NCBI GenBank assembly: GCA_963585895.1
Contig: OY757917.1
Span: 101,731,617-101,795,616, forward strand
DNA length: 64,000 bases
Direction: 5' to 3'
Origin: Sepioteuthis lessoniana
Lineage: Eukaryota; Mollusca; Cephalopoda; Myopsida; Loliginidae
Positions 43,610-53,954 of this stretch are shown piece after piece. How positions within the stretch are numbered: position 1 is the first letter of the stretch; each line of letters starts with the position of its first letter. The notes below the pieces were generated by a model. That model was given only the letters and a program-made list of their open reading frames with translations, was not told where the DNA came from and searched no databases. Both the position numbers and the translations under genes were made by a program.

Positions 43610-43810
43610 AAATTCATATTTCAATATATATATATATTAATATCTCTATATATAAATAAAAATTGATATTCTAATGCACGCAACATACCCCCACCCCACA
43701 CACATATCTGTATATTGCGTGCATTAAAACATCAGTGGGCATATATATAAATGCAAATATATATATAGAGAGAGAGAGTGAGAGAGAAAGAGAGAAAGAA
43801 GTTGTTATTT

Positions 43811-43873
<63 letters not shown>

Positions 43874-44100
43874 AAATCACGCAATATACCCCCACACACA
43901 CATATGTGTATATTGCATGCATTATAATATCAGTGTGCACACACACACACACACACACACATAAATATATATATATATATATATATATATTGATATTTCA
44001 ATATATATATATATATACATATTAATATTCATAAAAATAAATAAAAATTGACATTTTAATGCATTCATTATACCCCTACACATATGTGTACATTGCGTAC

Positions 44101-44141
<41 letters not shown>

Positions 44142-44960
44142 GTGCATTCAATAAGTTTCCAGACTTTTTTTGTAAAGCCATTTAAATTTGACGTAGACTC
44201 ATGGAAATTCAGTTTATTGACCAATTTTTATGATGTCACGTTCAAATTAACAGCTACAACAGGAATTGGAATACAGTCTACTAAAGACTGATTGTCGCAG
44301 CTGGGGAATTTCAAAAATATAATCTGGACGTGAGGACACATTGGAAGAACGATATATAATAAAATTCTGTTTTAAACTTGGAAAAAATACCACAGGAACG
44401 TATGGAATGCTTCAGACTGCTTTTGGAGCATCTTGCATGAATCGAGCATCAGTTTTTGAGTGACATAAGAGATTCAAGGAAGGCAAGGAGTCTGTGAGGG
44501 ATGATGAGAGGTGTGGGAGGAGTAAGGTAGTCAATACACTAGAGTTGATTGGCCAAAGGGTTAGGGTTAGGGTTACTATGTTGAGGTTTTAAGGGAGTTC
44601 AGCCAGAGATTCCTTGGGAAGAGGCCAACACTTTTCAAATCTGGTCAGTGGCATTTCCACCAGGACAATGCACCAGTCCACAAGTCCATCCTTGTAACAG
44701 ACTATTTGACCAAGATGGGTATCAAGACAGTTCCTTACCCTCCTTATAGTCCAGACCTTGCTCCCTGTGACTTTTTGTTATTCCCTAAGCTCAGAGGCTG
44801 TTGTTATGAAACAATTGAGGAGATGAAAGAAGCTGTGACGAAGGTATTTGACACGATCACACAAGAGGACTTCCATGGGGCCTTCCCGAAGTTGTTGGAA
44901 CGGTAAAACAAGTGCATGTGTGTACTATCAATAAAAAAAGTCTGGAAACTTGTTTAATGA
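44142..44960 (+). mobile_element. Mariner deletion derivative, copy 1
   Basis: Ends: 'ttcaataagtttccagactt' at the left and 'aagtctggaaacttgtttaa' at the right, inverted. N-terminal transposase sequence (YGMLQTAFGASCMNRAS, HKRFKEGK-type) joins directly to C-terminal sequence (VLREF-type, HFHQDNAPVH, YSPDLAPCDFLLFPKLRG) across a short 'gggttagggttagggtta' run at about 44560. The middle of the catalytic domain is gone. It sits between GT and AT microsatellites, having inserted at a TA in the array. Confidence 0.8.
44706..44906 (+). pseudogene. Mariner transposase C-terminus
   Basis: TKMGIKTVPYPPYSPDLAPC then DFLLFPKLRG holds the third catalytic Asp of the DD34D triad (CDFLLF); then [15 protein letters not shown] and FPKLLER, stop. 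The usual C-terminal extension ending in GGDYFEGD is cut by that stop; it is retained in copy 2. Confidence 0.8.
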
Positions 44961-45003
<43 letters not shown>

Positions 45004-45133
45004 TGATATTTCAATATATATATATATATACATATATATATTAATATTTATACATATGAATAAAAATTGATATTTTAATGCACGCAATATACCTGCGCAC
45101 ACATGTGTGTATATTTCGTTCATTAAAATATCA

Positions 45134-45199
<66 letters not shown>

Positions 45200-45219
45200 T
45201 CAACAATTTTGCGACATTT

Positions 45220-45545
45220 TACAAAAATTTCCTAATCTTTAAAATTAATGTTGTGATTAGTTTCTGAATTATGGCTGACCAAACATTTTTTCATGTTTCG
45301 TCTTTTCAAATCCTTTTTATGTTTTTAAGTTGTTTTTTTTTTTTTTTTTTGAGATTACAGATTGTTTCACCCACATATATTTTTCTATTACAATACCGAC
45401 ATTGGATATCGTAAATTCCCGCCTTGGATTTGCTGTTAGTATTGTTCTTGTTATCAATAATTAAATTCTTAATAATCTTAGAAGGGTTAGTGACTGTTTT
45501 GTTTCCAACGTGAACATAAGCAAACATACAAATAAATCTACCATT
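45220..45545 (-). pseudogene. Penelope-like element GIY-YIG endonuclease fragment
   Basis: Minus strand: VTNPSKIIKNLIIDNKNN, then AGIYDIQCRYCNRKIYVGET. This shows the GIY and (I)YVGET motifs of the GIY-YIG nuclease that closes Penelope-like retroelements, with a two-cysteine knuckle (QCRYC) between them as in that family. A poly-T run at 45330-45350 breaks the frame (KKKKK). Confidence 0.7.
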
Positions 45546-45584
45546 CTCATGTACTTATACACAAGTTTCCCCAAACTGCACAAA

Positions 45585-45626
45585 CATTGATACATATGTA
45601 TGTACGTACGTATGTACGTACGTAAG
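45585..45626. repeat. TACG/TATG tandem repeat
   Basis: 'gtacgtacgtatgtacgtac' type tetranucleotide tract. Confidence 0.8.
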
Positions 45627-45717
45627 TGAATAGATAATTCCGTGAGTACATATATGGAAGCCCGAGAAACAGTTTGCGAGCAAGCTTGATAAATATATTG
45701 AATAATCTATTTGAAAC

Positions 45718-45727
45718 TGATAGATAG

Positions 45728-45788
<61 letters not shown>

Positions 45789-45869
45789 CGGGTAGGCTCT
45801 GGTCGATAGAGACAAACAGACATCAGAGACTGTATACGAACAGATGGAATAGGTATCAAAATGAACAAA

Positions 45870-45907
<38 letters not shown>

Positions 45908-46019
45908 TGATAGATAGATATATACGAGCAGGCTCTGGTAGATAGAAACAAAAGGATATTGGTGGCTATATACGAACTGATAGACAGATATCAAAGGGAT
46001 ATCATAGATAGATAGATAG

Positions 46020-46074
<55 letters not shown>

Positions 46075-46285
46075 TACGGGTAGGCTCTGGTCGATAGAGA
46101 CAAACAGATATTAGAGACTGTATACGAACAGATGGAATAGGTATCAAAATGAACAAAATAGATAGATAGATAGATAGATAGATACGAGCAGGCTCTGGTA
46201 GATAGAAACAAAAGATGGCTATATACGAACAGATAGACAGATATCAAAGTGATATCATAGATAGATAGATAGATAGATAGATGCT
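45718..46285. repeat. GATA/GAGA higher-order repeat
   Basis: Two large units (about 45718-46000 and 46002-46258). Each has (GATA)n-(GA)n, a first complex block ('ggtaggctctggtcgataga', 'gactgtatacgaacagatgg'), (GATA)n, then a second related block ('gagcaggctctggtagatag', 'gacagatatcaaag'). So about 285/257 bp units are made of two related subunits of about 130-145 bp. The serine/leucine/tyrosine frames on the minus strand are artefacts. Confidence 0.8.
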
Positions 46286-46802
46286 AACCGAGATAGGTAA
46301 AGAGATGTCTACAAATAGATATAGTTAAAAAAAGAAATACGAAAACACTTGAATGTATAAATAGATATCATTATGATCATTCAGGAATTGAATTGCCATT
46401 TTTCAGCCTTCAGATTCTAAATAGTAACTTCATGTAAATGCTAAGCCTCGATGAATCCTAGACGCAATGTGTTAAACAGGTGTTGCTTAATTTCTTTCTC
46501 GAGGGTTTTATAAGAACTGGGATGGCCCTATTGTTTTTCCTAGATAATTCGTTTGCTCTTTCTTCGTGGAAATGTCATATTATTTCTGTTCTGTGGATTG
46601 CATTTATTTAAGAAGCAAATTACCACTGCTTTGTAGACAATAACAAACATGAAGATGTTGACGATTGATTGATGGCTAGGATGTGCGTTTACCGGGTTGA
46701 GGAAGTACCGACTGTTTCCAAAAAAACATACACACTCTTTATTAGTCTACAATTCTAATGTTTACATTTTTTAAGAGGTTAAGATGAAAACAATTAATGA
46801 CT
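46286..46802. other. Unassigned DNA
   Basis: Nothing recognised. Confidence 0.5.
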
Positions 46803-47087
46803 TTCTGAGGTACTCGTGGTGTAATGGTTATCGTCATAGGAAATGGACACAGCGACACAAGCGACCTGACTGATTGCATTTCACATAGCACTAATACCCT
46901 TGGGAAAGGTATGAATCCAAATATTCTCCCTCCAGCTATGGGTAAATAGTAGGGCAGACTAGGTTCTTCAGCCTTGGTGAGACAACTAGTCTAGGAGAAG
47001 GAAAACTCTGAATTCAAACCTGTTAAACTCCGCTTAAAAATTGACCTTATGTCATATCCTGCCCCAGCGGAGGGGTTGGTAAATATG
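46803..47087 (+). mobile_element. SINE-B copy
   Basis: A box 'tcgtggtgtaatggttatcg' intact. The B-box region is damaged ('cgacacaagcgacctg' where 'cgagttcaaacctg' is expected). The end 'aaactctgaattcaaacctg', 'ttgaccttatgtcatatcct', 'gcggaggggttggtaaatat' is well kept. Confidence 0.8.
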
Positions 47088-47111
47088 ATTAATGAATTTC
47101 TGATTGCAACA

Positions 47112-47357
47112 TAAAAGTAATTAAAGTTGGCGAACTTAGTCGAGGGTGACCCGAAGGATCCCTTTTCAATAGCTACTACAAAGCGGTATAGGGGAGGGCG
47201 CTACTCCATTCCCTGGATTGCTCGACTTTTCCCTTGATCCGTACCTTACAATGCTGAGTATTAAGCAAAGAGGCATCAAGTACCATTTTTTGAGTCTTTG
47301 AATTGAAATCCGGTCTCCCGAACCATTGGCGAACACTCTACTGAGTAGGCCAATGCT
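47112..47357 (-). mobile_element. SINE-A copy
   Basis: 'gttggcgaacttagtcgagg', 'gggagggcgctactccattc', 'gaccggatt'-type damaged B box with a deletion around 47298-47310, 'ccattggcgaacactctact'. Confidence 0.75.
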
Positions 47358-47415
47358 TTATTGCTACATAGGCCATCTTGAATTATTTTAATTTGTAATT
47401 TGCTAGGAGCATTGC

Positions 47416-47535
47416 ACAAATTATTTTATTTTATCGTATCGTATTAATTTACAGGGCTATTGCCATGCGAAATAATAATTATTTGAGACTCAGTTATTAT
47501 TTCGCATGTAAATTAATTCAATAAAATAAAATATT
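47416..47535. repeat. Double hairpin
   Basis: Inner arms 'catgcgaaataataa' and 'ttattatttcgcatg' flank a 14 bp loop; outer arms 'attattttattttatcgtat' and 'ttcaataaaataaaatattt' also pair, with 'attaatttaca'/'tgtaaattaat' between. About 120 bp, a foldback element. Confidence 0.5.
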
Positions 47536-47667
47536 TTAATTTGACTTTTGAAAAAAAAATGTTTATACATGTTTGCTGTCTTGTCTGTAATTTTTGTAAA
47601 AACAAAAACTTACATTAGAAGGCTTTATTGTGACGTAACGGTTAACGAGCTAGTTTGGCAGATCATT

Positions 47668-47693
47668 TCAACATATCTGCCTTTGTGCCAGTC
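47668..47693 (+). repeat. Left target-site duplication of a SINE-D
   Basis: A 26 bp segment starting 'tcaacatatctg' that recurs at 48361-48386 with two mismatches. Confidence 0.8.
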
Positions 47694-48360
47694 GTCTGGG
47701 GATGAAGGATACATCGACTGCATCTCTGCAGATGGGTAAGAACCCCCCACCAACCAGTGTCCTGAATATAACGCTAAGCAATCTGATGGTGAGGTTCCGG
47801 TGATGCTGGAGCTTTGGGAAATGCTGAGCACTCTTTCATTTCCCTCGCTCCTAGGTCCGTTCTCACCCGGAGTGGTAGCACTTGACAGGGCCCTATCTAT
47901 GGGTTCAATGGAACTAAACTGCATACTTATGCTAAACTGAATTGTTTGAATTAGAACTTTTTTTACTAAACTGAATAGCTTGAAATAGAAATGTTTTTGA
48001 CAATTAAACTGTGAACTTACATTTAAACTGCGTACTTATGCTAAATAAAATTGTTTGAAATGGAACAGTTTTTGACATTGAAACAGTACTTAGGTTAAAC
48101 TGAAGTTTTTTGAAAAGAATTGTTTTGACATTTAACTGTGTGTAAACAGAATCTATACTTATACTAAACTGAATTGGGTAAATTAAACCTGTTTGACTAA
48201 GCTTAATAGCTTGAAATAGAAATGTTTTTGAGAATTAAACTGTGTAATCATGCTAAATTGATTTTTTTAAATAGAACTGATTATTTGTATAAAAACGGAT
48301 TTGCCATTAAATAACTTACAAAGGTTGATACGCCATAAAACTCAAACAACCAACCAACCA
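47694..48360 (+). mobile_element. SINE-D copy bounded by a 26 bp duplication
   Basis: Starts 'gtctggggatgaaggataca', 'aatctgatggtgaggttccg', 'tctatgggttcaatggaac', five or so TTAAACTG/AACTGAATTGTTTGAAA modules, 'acggatttgccattaaataa', 'gatacgccataaaactc', tail (CAAC)n. The flanking 26 bp repeats give exact edges, so this defines what one insertion of the family looks like. Confidence 0.85.
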
Positions 48361-48386
48361 TCAACATATCTGTCCTTGTGCCAGTC
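48361..48386 (+). repeat. Right target-site duplication of a SINE-D
   Basis: It matches 47668-47693 at 24 of 26 positions, right after the (CAAC)n tail. Confidence 0.8.
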
Positions 48387-48554
48387 TAATAAAGCTTTCT
48401 AAATATAAAGTTTGATCACTAGTTGGTACTAATTTAAGCTTTGGAAGAAAAACTTTACTTAGTTTGGCATAAGGCCAGATGTACGAGGATCATTAAAAAA
48501 GTTTCCAGACTTTTTTCGTAGGAGCGCTTTTATTGATAGTACACACATGAAACT

Positions 48555-48800
48555 CTAGTCCCCTTCGAAGTAATCTCCTCCGGCTGTAATGCACTTGTTG
48601 TACCATTCCAACAACTTCAGGAAGGCCCCATGGAAGTCCTCTTGTGTGAGCGTGTTAATGACCATCGTCACAGCCTCTTTCATCTCCTCAATTGTCTCAT
48701 AACGACAGCCTCTGAGCTTAGGGAATAACAAAAAGTCACAGGGAGCAAGATCTGGACTATAGGGAGGGTGAGAAACTGTCTTGATACTCATCTTGGTCAA
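48555..48800 (-). pseudogene. Mariner transposase C-terminal piece
   Basis: 81 codons: TKMSIKTVSHPPYSPDLAPC, DFLLFPKLRG, EEMKEAVTMVINTLTQED, KCITAGGDYFEGD, stop. The last catalytic Asp (CDF) is present. Confidence 0.8.
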
Positions 48801-48913
48801 ATAGTCTGTTACAAGGATGGAGTTGTGGACTGGTGCATTGTCCTGGTGGAAATGCCACGGACCCGATTTGAAGAGTGCTGGGCTCTTCCCAAGGAATCTC
48901 TTGCTGAACTTTC

Positions 48914-49189
48914 TTAAAACCTCAACATAGTAACCCTAACCCTAACCCTTTGGCCAATCAACTCTAGTGTATTGGCTTCCTTATTCCTCCCACACCTCTC
49001 ATCATCCCTCACAGACTGTCTGCCTTCCTTGAATCTCTTATGCGACTCCAAAACTGATGCTCGATTCATGCAAGATGCTCCAAAAGCAGTCTGAAGCATT
49101 CCATACGTTCCTGTGGCATTTTTTCCAAGTTTAAAACAGAATTCTATTGCATATCGTTCTTCTAAAGTGTTCTCACGTCCAGATTGCAT
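48914..49189 (-). pseudogene. Mariner transposase N-terminal half
   Basis: 91 codons from an ATG near the terminal repeat. It contains the first helix-turn-helix (KNATGTYGMLQTAFGASCM) and linker up to LELIGQ, then the junction-encoded RVRVRVTMLRF and a stop. It lacks all catalytic residues, so any product would be only a DNA-binding domain. Confidence 0.7.
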
Positions 49190-49489
49190 TCTTGAAATTC
49201 ACCAGCTGTAACAATCAGGTTTTAGTAGGGTGTATTCCAATTGCTGCTGTAGCTGTTCATTTGAACCTGAAATCATAAAAATTGGTTTGTCATCTCATTA
49301 GATGTATAGCAATAACATAGTGACTTTTCAAGAGTCTACGACAATTTTAAATGCCTGTATAAAAAAAAAGTCTGGAAATTTATTCAAGGCATCTCGTATA
49401 AGATTTCATTAAATGCTCAACCCATTTGGTCTTGTACTAATTTAAGCATCTTTGATCCCTTTAGGTACTCTGCAGATCTAGCCTTGCAC

Positions 49490-49560
49490 GTGACTAATTT
49501 AACCTGTGGAAGAAAAACATAAGTTAGTTTAGCATAAGGCCAGATGTATGAGGCCCCAAG
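49490..49560 (+). repeat. Second copy of the mariner's left flank
   Basis: 'gactaatttaacctgtggaa', 'gtttagcataaggccagatg' repeats 48417-48481 on the other side of the mariner, so the site was duplicated before or around the insertion. Here it reads on as 'tatgagg' without a mariner. Confidence 0.6.
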
Positions 49561-49589
49561 TGAGAATCTAACTTGCTATCGCACGATTG

Positions 49590-49725
49590 ACAGGGGCTTA
49601 GAATGGCTGTATCCTCTGCAAAAGGGTCATCCTGGATAGGACTCTAAACTGCATTTAATGGTGAGGCTCCAGTTCTAGGGAGTGTGGAGTACTTCTTCAT
49701 TGCTATTACTCCCAGATCCAGCGTG
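49590..49725 (+). mobile_element. SINE-D body fragment
   Basis: 'gcatttaatggtgaggctcc', 'ttcattgctattactcccag'. No 3' tail. Confidence 0.5.
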
Positions 49726-50159
49726 AAACGGATTAAGACCTCAGAGAAAGAAGAGAATTCGGCCCTCAACAGAACACAACGTAGGAACAAAGCAATCAAA
49801 GCCATTGATCGAAAATAGTTGCATTTTTTTTTATCTGACCTTATATAAAAACGAAGTTAATTATTTTAATTTTTTCGAAAGTTGTTATTTCATTTTGTTT
49901 TATTTCTTTATTTCTTTATCTATTTGTTTATTTATTTTAAATCAGTACTGAATTACAATCCCTAAGGGGAATAAAGCTGGTTTATATTCAAAGGTTACCT
50001 ATCCAAGACTAAAAAAGACAGTCTGACTTACTACTTACCTGTAACGGGTGGGATTGGAGTCGAAGTGATGAATCCATGCTTTTTCTAAAGAAATTAAGTG
50101 AAACGCAAACTGCCTCCTTCGGGATTTGATCATGGATCATCGATTACATTTTCTACGAT
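49726..50159. other. Unassigned DNA
   Basis: Nothing recognised. Confidence 0.45.
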
Positions 50160-50460
50160 GATAGTATTCCAGTTTGATTCAAAGAATTCGTACACATTTA
50201 TATCGTTTCAAGTAACTATACCTAATCAGAAACAATCATTTGTCTACACAATTACGTTTCGTAGTATTTTATCTTATGTGAATAATTTCTAAAAAGATCT
50301 ATTTTACCCTATGATAGGACCCTAACACTACTCTTCCAGGTCAGAGTTGATCTGGAAATAATGCAAGCAAATGAACGACTTCACGAATATCAGAGCTCCA
50401 GAACAGGATCCTAACAACCTGATGCAATTTAGTATCATTCTCAGGACAAAGCTATGATAA
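50160..50460 (-). mobile_element. SINE-D fragment
   Basis: Module remnants at 50205-50240, then 'tattttaccctatgatagga', 'ccaggtcagagttgatctgg', 'acctgatgcaatttagtatc'. Confidence 0.5.
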
Positions 50461-50639
50461 AGTTTAAGCAATAAATAACACGCTATAAGAGATAAACAAC
50501 CATGAATAAAAAAGGGCAAAGAACGAAAATTAATCAATTGATTGATAACAGTAACAAGGTTTTACATCTAGAAGTCAGTTTCTTTGTTTACCCTATAATA
50601 AGCAACAAAAAATTTACAGAAAAAGATTTTTTTAACTGG

Positions 50640-51005
50640 TCTCGCTACGGTAATTAAGGAGGACCTCACAACGTCAATAAGAAAGCACGCTAATGAATTG
50701 AAAGTCCACAAGAAAACAGTGAGGACAGCAATTAATCAAGATTTTAGTCCAGATTTTAACCCCCTTGAATACATTATATGGGGCATTTTAGAAAAAAAAA
50801 CAAATGCAACTTCCCATCCAAATATTGGTTCGCTGAAGACTGCGATTGACAAGGAATGGAATAAAATATCTAAAGAATTTATTTTAAAGGCATGCAAATC
50901 GTTTCGAAGCTCTGTTGACAAAGAATGGGGGCCATGTAAGGTAGATTTATTATTTCGTGTCTCTTTTCTTATTTTGTTGTTGATTTTTAAAATTAGAATG
51001 AATCT
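50640..51005 (+). pseudogene. Tc1/mariner-superfamily transposase, internally deleted
   Basis: Plus strand: ATVIKEDLTTSIRKHANEL, KVHKKTVRTAI (helix-turn-helix), then directly DFSPDFNPLEYIIWGILEKK, NATSHPNIGSLKTAIDKEW, FILKACKSFRSSVDKEWG. Roughly the middle 170-200 residues of a normal transposase are missing, and the third acidic residue reads E (NPLEY). It differs from the 13.3 kb element (NPLAYFVWSYVEN), so it is a second family of the same group. Confidence 0.7.
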
Positions 51006-51039
51006 TGTTTTATAATAGAATTATTTATTATTATACTAA

Positions 51040-51302
51040 CCGGACATTGGCCTAGCGGTTAGAGTGTTCGCCAATGGCCCGGGAGACCTGGGTTCAATCC
51101 CAGGTCGAGTCATACCAAAGACTCAAAAAATGGTACTTGATGCCTCCTTGCTTAACACTCAGCATTATAAGGTACGGATCAAGGGTAAAGTGGAGCAATC
51201 CAGGGAAAGGAGTAGCGCCCTCCCCTACGCCTTGGTGTAGTAAGCTATCGAAAAGGGAGCCTTCGGGTCACCCTCGACTATGGTCGCCTACTTTACTTAC
51301 TT
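51040..51302 (+). mobile_element. SINE-A copy, full length
   Basis: 'ggcctagcggttagagtgtt', 'gcccgggagacctgggttca', 'aggagtagcgccctccccta', 'ggtcgcctactttactta'. Both boxes intact. Confidence 0.9.
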
Positions 51303-51659
51303 ATTATTATACTAGAATATTACTAATTTTGCTTCTGATCCGTGTATATTTTCTATATTAGTATATCATCTTTTTTCTTTTCTGAATAATTCTATGGTTT
51401 CAAGTAAATAAAGATAAGAATCATTTGTAAACAATTATAGCGTCAACTAATTTTACAATAACAAATTTGCACATATTTGTTTATCTTCAAGATAGGCAAA
51501 ATCTTTTATTTGGCATGTAGTGTAGATAAATTTAAAACCGTTTGGTCATTTAGTGTAATTTACTGGTGATAACCCTCTAGATCATTTGAGAGTTTGGAAA
51601 TTATTAGACGAGAAAGTCACATGATCAAGTTATACTAGAATGTTTATAAGAAGAATATT
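51303..51659. other. Unassigned DNA
   Basis: Some TTTCAAGTAA-type words suggest an eroded SINE-D middle near 51395-51450. Confidence 0.4.
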
Positions 51660-51800
51660 TGTATTTACTTAACCCCTTCGCAAGAGCCGGATATTACACA
51701 AGGTCAAATTTTAAAGCAGAGTTTTCCTTCTCCTGGACGAGTTGCCATGCCAAAGTTAAAATGTCCAGTCTACTATTTACCCGTAGCTGAACTCGAAAAC
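51660..51800 (-). mobile_element. SINE-B 3' part
   Basis: 'ttaaccccttcgcaagagcc', 'attacacaaggtcaaatttt', 'ctcctggacgagttgccatg', 'ctactatttacccgtagctg'. The head is missing. Confidence 0.65.
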
Positions 51801-52135
51801 TTCCTTCTCCTTACATCTTCGTGACTCGTTTTCTACCGACGTCTTCACCTTCTTGCGTCTTGCCGTCGACTTTCGAAAAGACACAAGTTGCCGCTTCACT
51901 TCCGTTCACACATGCGTGCGAGATTTCGGACCTCCAGTTTTCCTTCGTCATCTTCAATTACCACGAGTGCGTCGGCCTTTTTATTCGATGTCTACAGTCT
52001 GCTTTATTTATTCATTTATTTATTTATTCTTCCAACTTCCTATGAGCTTTTCAATTACGTTACATGCCTATATCATTATAAGTAGAATATAACGCTACTT
52101 CGGTCAGTGACAATACAAACTAAGAGAGCAGTGGT
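51801..52135. other. Unassigned DNA
   Basis: Three overlapping plus frames of 65-79 codons (51821-52092) have no family likeness. Confidence 0.4.
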
Positions 52136-52139
52136 CAAG

Positions 52140-52838
52140 TGTTATATTGTCATCTACAGCATCATAACAACACAATAAATAAACAGACGTAGGAAGACTT
52201 CTTTAACAAAATATTTACCTCTCACTTTATTGCAAGGGTTCGAAAAGGTTATTCAAGGTTTGCGTGTGAGAGGGAGCTGGAGACCGAACAGAAACGTTAA
52301 TATTTTGACCCCCACTCTTATGGCCGTCAACGTTATGTCTTTCTCGTTCTCCAGATGCTCAACCGGAGGCCCTGGGGTCCACTCTGCTGGGTGCTGGCTT
52401 TCTTTACTGCATCTTATCAGCAACTTCTCTGGTCCCCAAACTCCATCGGGGTTCCCGAGGGCCCTCTCGGCCGGGTGTGGCTTTTCCTACCACATCTCGT
52501 CTATAACTCCGCCTCCAACTGTAACTGCAACTGTCTTGACTTCTGTCTTGACTGAGTTATATAATAGTTCAACGTCCACTCGATCGCCCACTCGATCTTT
52601 GAAATCGCATGTTTGATCGTCATCAAGCGGAAATAACTGTCATGCAGTTCACAGGTCACTCTTTTCCGGTGCGTCAGTCTATGAGTGTACCATGGGAATT
52701 TTTTACCTCGTCCCATTTCATCAGCCAATTTCCGACCACGCGATTTCCTCTCATAACTGCCATTAGAATGTGTCACTTCCTTCCGGTGCATCACATTGGA
52801 ATGGCATTTTTGGTCGGGTCAAAGGCCAAAATACAACA
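52140..52838 (-). mobile_element. Solo LTR of family LTR-S, CAAG duplication
   Basis: 699 bp, TG...CA, flanked by CAAG on both sides (52136-52139, 52839-52842). Minus strand: start 'tgttgtattttggcctttga', TATA box 'actattatataactcag' near 52560, 'agtgggggtcaaaat', AATAAA in 'cttgcaataaagtgagagg' near 52230, end near 'gacaatataaca'. It aligns in order with 59389-59883. No internal coding sequence adjoins it. Confidence 0.8.
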
Positions 52839-52842
52839 CAAG

Positions 52843-53157
52843 ATTTCCCTCTCAACTCCAACTGGCTTCCTGTGGTCAAAAACGATTAAAATGTAAATCG
52901 TCGAAATAAAGATATCTGTCTACATAGTCTGCGTTATTTTTTTTTATCCCAGTAAAAAAGAACATAAAACGACGAAACATGAAGAGAAGTGACGGCATCA
53001 CGAGTCTACAAGATGTCAACGAGAAGAGCACAAGATAAAAGCTTGTAAGTGTAAGAAGTTGAGAAAGAATGTAACATTCTAATCCAATACAAATAATCTG
53101 CACACAATTATATGGTTTCTAGTAATTCAAACAGTTATAACGTTTGAAGTAGTTGAT
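52843..53157. other. Unassigned DNA
   Basis: Nothing recognised. Confidence 0.45.
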
Positions 53158-53200
53158 AATAATAATAATAATGATAAAATATTATCAATAATAATGATAA
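53158..53200. repeat. (AAT)n tract
   Basis: AAT units with interruptions. Confidence 0.75.
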
Positions 53201-53211
53201 ATTAAATTTGA

Positions 53212-53346
53212 TCATACGAACAAATGGTATATGCACAATCAAGAATCCGTGGTGGAAAATGAGACATACAAACTTCTCAGTGATTTTGAGATACAAACGG
53301 ATCACCTAATCTCGACTCGACGACCAGACCTTGTGATAGTCAACAA

Positions 53347-53377
<31 letters not shown>

Positions 53378-53715
53378 AGGTACTGAATTGTAGACTTTGC
53401 CGTTACGGTTGACCACAGGGTAAAACTGAAAGTAAGCGAAAAGTGAGATAAGAACCTCGACCTTGCTAGAGAAGTGAAAAAGTATGGATCATGAAAGTGA
53501 CGGTGATACCAATTGTAATTGGTGCATTCGGTACAGTCACCAAAGGATTGGTACAGGGACTGGAGGACTTGGAAATAAGAGGATGAGTAGAGAACATCCA
53601 AACTACAGCATAATTAAGATCGGCTAGAATACTGCGAAGAGTCCTGGAGACTTGAGGAGACTTGCTATCACCCAAACTCCTGTGAGAAAACATCGGCTAA
53701 CGCCGGAGGGAAAAA
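53212..53715 (+). pseudogene. LINE-R 3' end
   Basis: Plus strand: WYMHNQESVVENETYKLLSD, FEIQTDHLISTRRPDLVIVN (RPDL of the nuclease core kept), then a (GA)n insertion at 53347-53378 and frameshifts through the DFAVPAD region, then 'agtcctggagacttgaggag' at the end. Confidence 0.7.
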
Positions 53716-53721
53716 CTTTCA

Positions 53722-53914
53722 AAAATACTTGACACGACTGCGTGGGCAAGGTGATCCACTGGGAAATGTGCAAGAAATTTAAATTTCACCATATCAACAA
53801 ATGGTATATGCACAACCCAGCACCTGTCCTAGAAAATGACACACATAAACTCCTATGGGACTTACAAACAGATCGCCTAATCTTGGCCAGATGACCAGAC
53901 CTTAGAATAATCAA

Positions 53915-53954
<40 letters not shown>

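Larger units (their letters stand above)
43530..45200. repeat. Array of palindromic AT-rich units
   Basis: At least four units share, in order: an (AT)n run, 'attgatatttcaatatatat', 'aataaaaattgatatt' with 'taatgcacgcaatata', a C- or CA-rich spacer (absent in the poorest), and the complement 'tatattgcgtgcattaaaa' with 'atatcagtg'. Unit centres are near 43700, 43900, 44085 and 45100. A deleted mariner (44142-44960) lies within the array. Frames of about 100 codons here are artefacts. Confidence 0.65.
48482..49398 (-). mobile_element. Mariner deletion derivative, copy 2
   Basis: The ends 'tacgaggatcattaaaaaag' and 'tattcaaggcatctcgta' are inverted, with TA at each border. Minus strand: MQSGRENTLEERYAIEFCFK, YGMLQTAFGASCMNRAS, RQSVRDDERCGRNKE, then the same junction with three TTAGGG-like units (about 48940), then HFHQDNAPVHNSILV, PPYSPDLAPCDFLLFP and the true C-terminus GGDYFEGD. 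It shares the deletion with copy 1. Confidence 0.85.

Noticed and set aside
44560..48945. Interstitial telomere sequence (TTAGGG)3
   Set aside because: It occurs only at the same deletion junction of two mariner copies, so it belongs to that element.
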